From contig CASDRS010000016.1 in NCBI GenBank assembly GCA_949283255.1, positions 1 to 64,000 on the forward strand: a stretch of 64,000 nucleotides of DNA, read 5' to 3'. The notes under the pieces were generated by a model. That model had not been told where the DNA came from. It worked only from the letters and a program-made list of their open reading frames with translations, and ran no database searches. The DNA comes from an uncultured bacterium (GTDB lineage: Bacteria > Cyanobacteriota > Vampirovibrionia > Gastranaerophilales > Gastranaerophilaceae). Position numbers and translations under genes: made by a program. The stretch's first letter is position 1; every line of letters begins with the position of its first letter. This document shows positions 62,553-64,000 of the stretch, one piece after another.

Positions 62553-63998
62553 GAATTTGTCAAAATCTATGGTACTTGAGCTATAATAATCATTTGGTTT
62601 ACGTGAATTTATTTTTGTTAAAAATAGCGGTTCTGCAAGGTCAAGAAATTCTATTATTTTATCAGTATTTTCCACTTGATGATTATTTAAGAAGTCCTTA
62701 AGTAAATACTGATTTATTCCACGATTGTCGGATACAAGTTGTGGTAGTTTGTTAATTATTTCTATTGTATTAAGAAAATTTTGTTTAGAAGATTCGTCAT
62801 TTGAAGAATAATATTTATTGCATAGTGAATAAACCTCATACGCATGCATATTTTTGATAGTCTCAGGAAAAGCGTTTATTAATTTCATTATTGGTTCGAG
62901 ATTATAATTATCATTTCCGAAACGATATAAATATTGGTAATCAAAATTTTCGCCCAGTTCTTCTTTCATTTTTGAGCATAAATCTGTATATTTTGAATCG
63001 CTACTAGCCAATATTCTGTATTGAATATCAGTTGAAGTAACGTTATTTTTGACAAGGTTTTTTATCAGTTCAAGATTTTTCTTTAATTGTTCGAAATCCT
63101 TATCAGATATATCTTGAAAATACTTCAAGTTTTTCTTAATTAATATAGCAGATCCATCTTGTGCTTCTTCAGAAGCCCATTTGTTATATTCATTTACGAA
63201 ATTTATCTTTTCAATAAGCTTTTGATCATGAGGTTTCATTAAAAAGTCTGTATCATAATATACTAATGCCGATTGAAGTGTTGGTTCAATATTCTCAAAA
63301 TATTCCAAATTCTTTGCAAAAGTTTCAGGTTCAACCGATGCAATTCCGTTTTGTATATTTTTGTCATTAAGTACTATAGTTATATAATTTAAAATGTCTG
63401 ATTTATTTCTGTTTTGATTTTTCATAGAAGTTATGAATTTATCAAATTGATTAATATTAGCTTTTAAATTATTTAAATTCTCAATTTGGTCAAGTGTATA
63501 ATAAAAATATCCAAAATCTAATCTTGTATTTTCGGTTACATGACTAAAATCAGCAAAAAGTTCAGATATATCTTTAACAGATAATTCCTGATGCTTTTCA
63601 ACAAAATCCTTTAGTCTTTTTTCCATAACTGGTGCAAGTTTTTTATCTCCAAACAAATTTGCAACTTGTGTTTTTAATTCCTTAAAGTTATTGGCAAGTT
63701 TTTTATCTCCTGACTGATAACGTTTAAAGGTTTCTTGTTTTGCCATAGGATTTCCGGTTTCAGTTTTTGTATATGTTCCGTCAGAAACAAATTCACCTTG
63801 GTCGTTAAATGCTCCATTTTCAAGAATAACAGGTCTGATTTCGGGGTTAGTTAAATCTTGAATGTCAGGAGTTTGTGTAAGTCTTTCAGCAAAAGGAGCT
63901 ACTGTTTCTTCCATTTCAGGGTAAGCATCCCCTGCTTCAACCGGAGTTGTGTTTGGTGTATTTATTGCAGCTTTTTGCATATTTTCAGGGGCTGCTTC
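62550..63998 (-). CDS. N-terminal part of the split giant protein (5' end outside window)
   Basis: The frame is open to the right edge, so the start lies beyond position 64000; the ATG at 63980 is only an internal one. The visible part is polar and helical: a Pro/Glu-rich N-terminal region (PVEAGDAYPEMEETVAPF), a strand-turn section (NGAFNDQGEFVSDGTYTKTE), then mainly helices with Leu/Asn-rich repeats like those downstream (NLEPIMKLINAFPETI, FLNTIEIINKLPQLVS, DKIIEFLDLAEPLF). No catalytic motif is seen in this part. It ends at a TAA in phase with the downstream frame. Confidence 0.7.
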   Translation of the reverse strand, partial: EAAPENMQKAAINTPNTTPVEAGDAYPEMEETVAPFAERLTQTPDIQDLTNPEIRPVILENGAFNDQGEFVSDGTYTKTETGNPMAKQETFKRYQSGDKKLANNFKELKTQVANLFGDKKLAPVMEKRLKDFVEKHQELSVKDISELFADFSHVTENTRLDFGYFYYTLDQIENLNNLKANINQFDKFITSMKNQNRNKSDILNYITIVLNDKNIQNGIASVEPETFAKNLEYFENIEPTLQSALVYYDTDFLMKPHDQKLIEKINFVNEYNKWASEEAQDGSAILIKKNLKYFQDISDKDFEQLKKNLELIKNLVKNNVTSTDIQYRILASSDSKYTDLCSKMKEELGENFDYQYLYRFGNDNYNLEPIMKLINAFPETIKNMHAYEVYSLCNKYYSSNDESSKQNFLNTIEIINKLPQLVSDNRGINQYLLKDFLNNHQVENTDKIIEFLDLAEPLFLTKINSRKPNDYYSSSTIDFDKF

Positions 63999-64000
63999 TA

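Overview
The window is strongly AT-rich, densely coding and without rRNA. It fits a Gram-negative, probably anaerobic bacterium. Evidence for an outer membrane is a Kdo transferase, a LolA-like carrier and an LpxL-like acyltransferase; hydroxylamine reductase (Hcp), a Crp/Fnr regulator and a double-ferredoxin flavodoxin suggest anaerobic or nitrosative stress. Several small proteins with a short N-terminal [NS]F-x-[GA] motif, and the giant multidomain proteins, remind me of uncultured gut Vampirovibrionia (Candidatus Gastranaerophilales / Melainabacteria). That assignment is an inference from style, not from a marker gene.

Layout. 2-6250 is the 3' part of a giant protein with a RelA/SpoT-type nucleotide synthetase domain, helical repeats and two tandem GHKL-ATPase/zincin modules. 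6299-15069 carries mostly housekeeping genes (rimI, a BioY-like transporter, enolase, Kdo transferase, alanine racemase, a TyrA-like dehydrogenase) with lineage-specific hypotheticals between them. 15151-22964 holds a glycine-rich membrane protein, a WecA/TagO-like transferase, glyA, TPR proteins, a WYL regulator and an unknown protein with an NWCT domain. 22961-29095 has a UvrD-like helicase fused to a Cas4/AddB-type nuclease, a decayed M48-like secreted protein, a second secreted protein and a YbiT-like ABC-F ATPase.

29052-40865 is a complete-looking aryl-polyene-type biosynthetic cluster. It has two ACPs, three ketosynthase-family proteins, a ketoreductase, two dehydratase domains (one fused to the AMP-ligase), a thioesterase, two acyltransferases, a LolA-like carrier, an MMPL exporter and a dedicated phosphopantetheinyl transferase. 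It is organised as two divergent operons sharing a 50-bp promoter region.

A tRNA-Ala(UGC) with its own promoter and terminator then marks the start of a more accessory stretch: a class II photolyase and a type I restriction-modification operon with an AbiJ/HEPN-like gene coupled between hsdM and hsdS. After it come a flavodoxin/ferredoxin protein, an HNH protein with an EF-hand/dockerin-like tail, a peroxiredoxin, a membrane protein, a deoxyinosine-type DNA glycosylase and a secreted serine-hydrolase-like protein. At 54218-56822 a Crp/Fnr regulator lies divergent to hcp and a cupin gene, with a perfect 7-2-7 palindrome between them.

The right end (57528-63998, minus strand) is a second giant protein: helical repeats, a HipA/PI3K-fold kinase-like domain and an HD phosphohydrolase. 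A single in-frame TAA interrupts it.

Several genes (rimI, waaA, alr, the minus-strand polyene operon, photolyase, the DNA glycosylase and others) have a -10 box only 6-12 bases before the ATG and no Shine-Dalgarno sequence, which predicts leaderless or nearly leaderless mRNAs.
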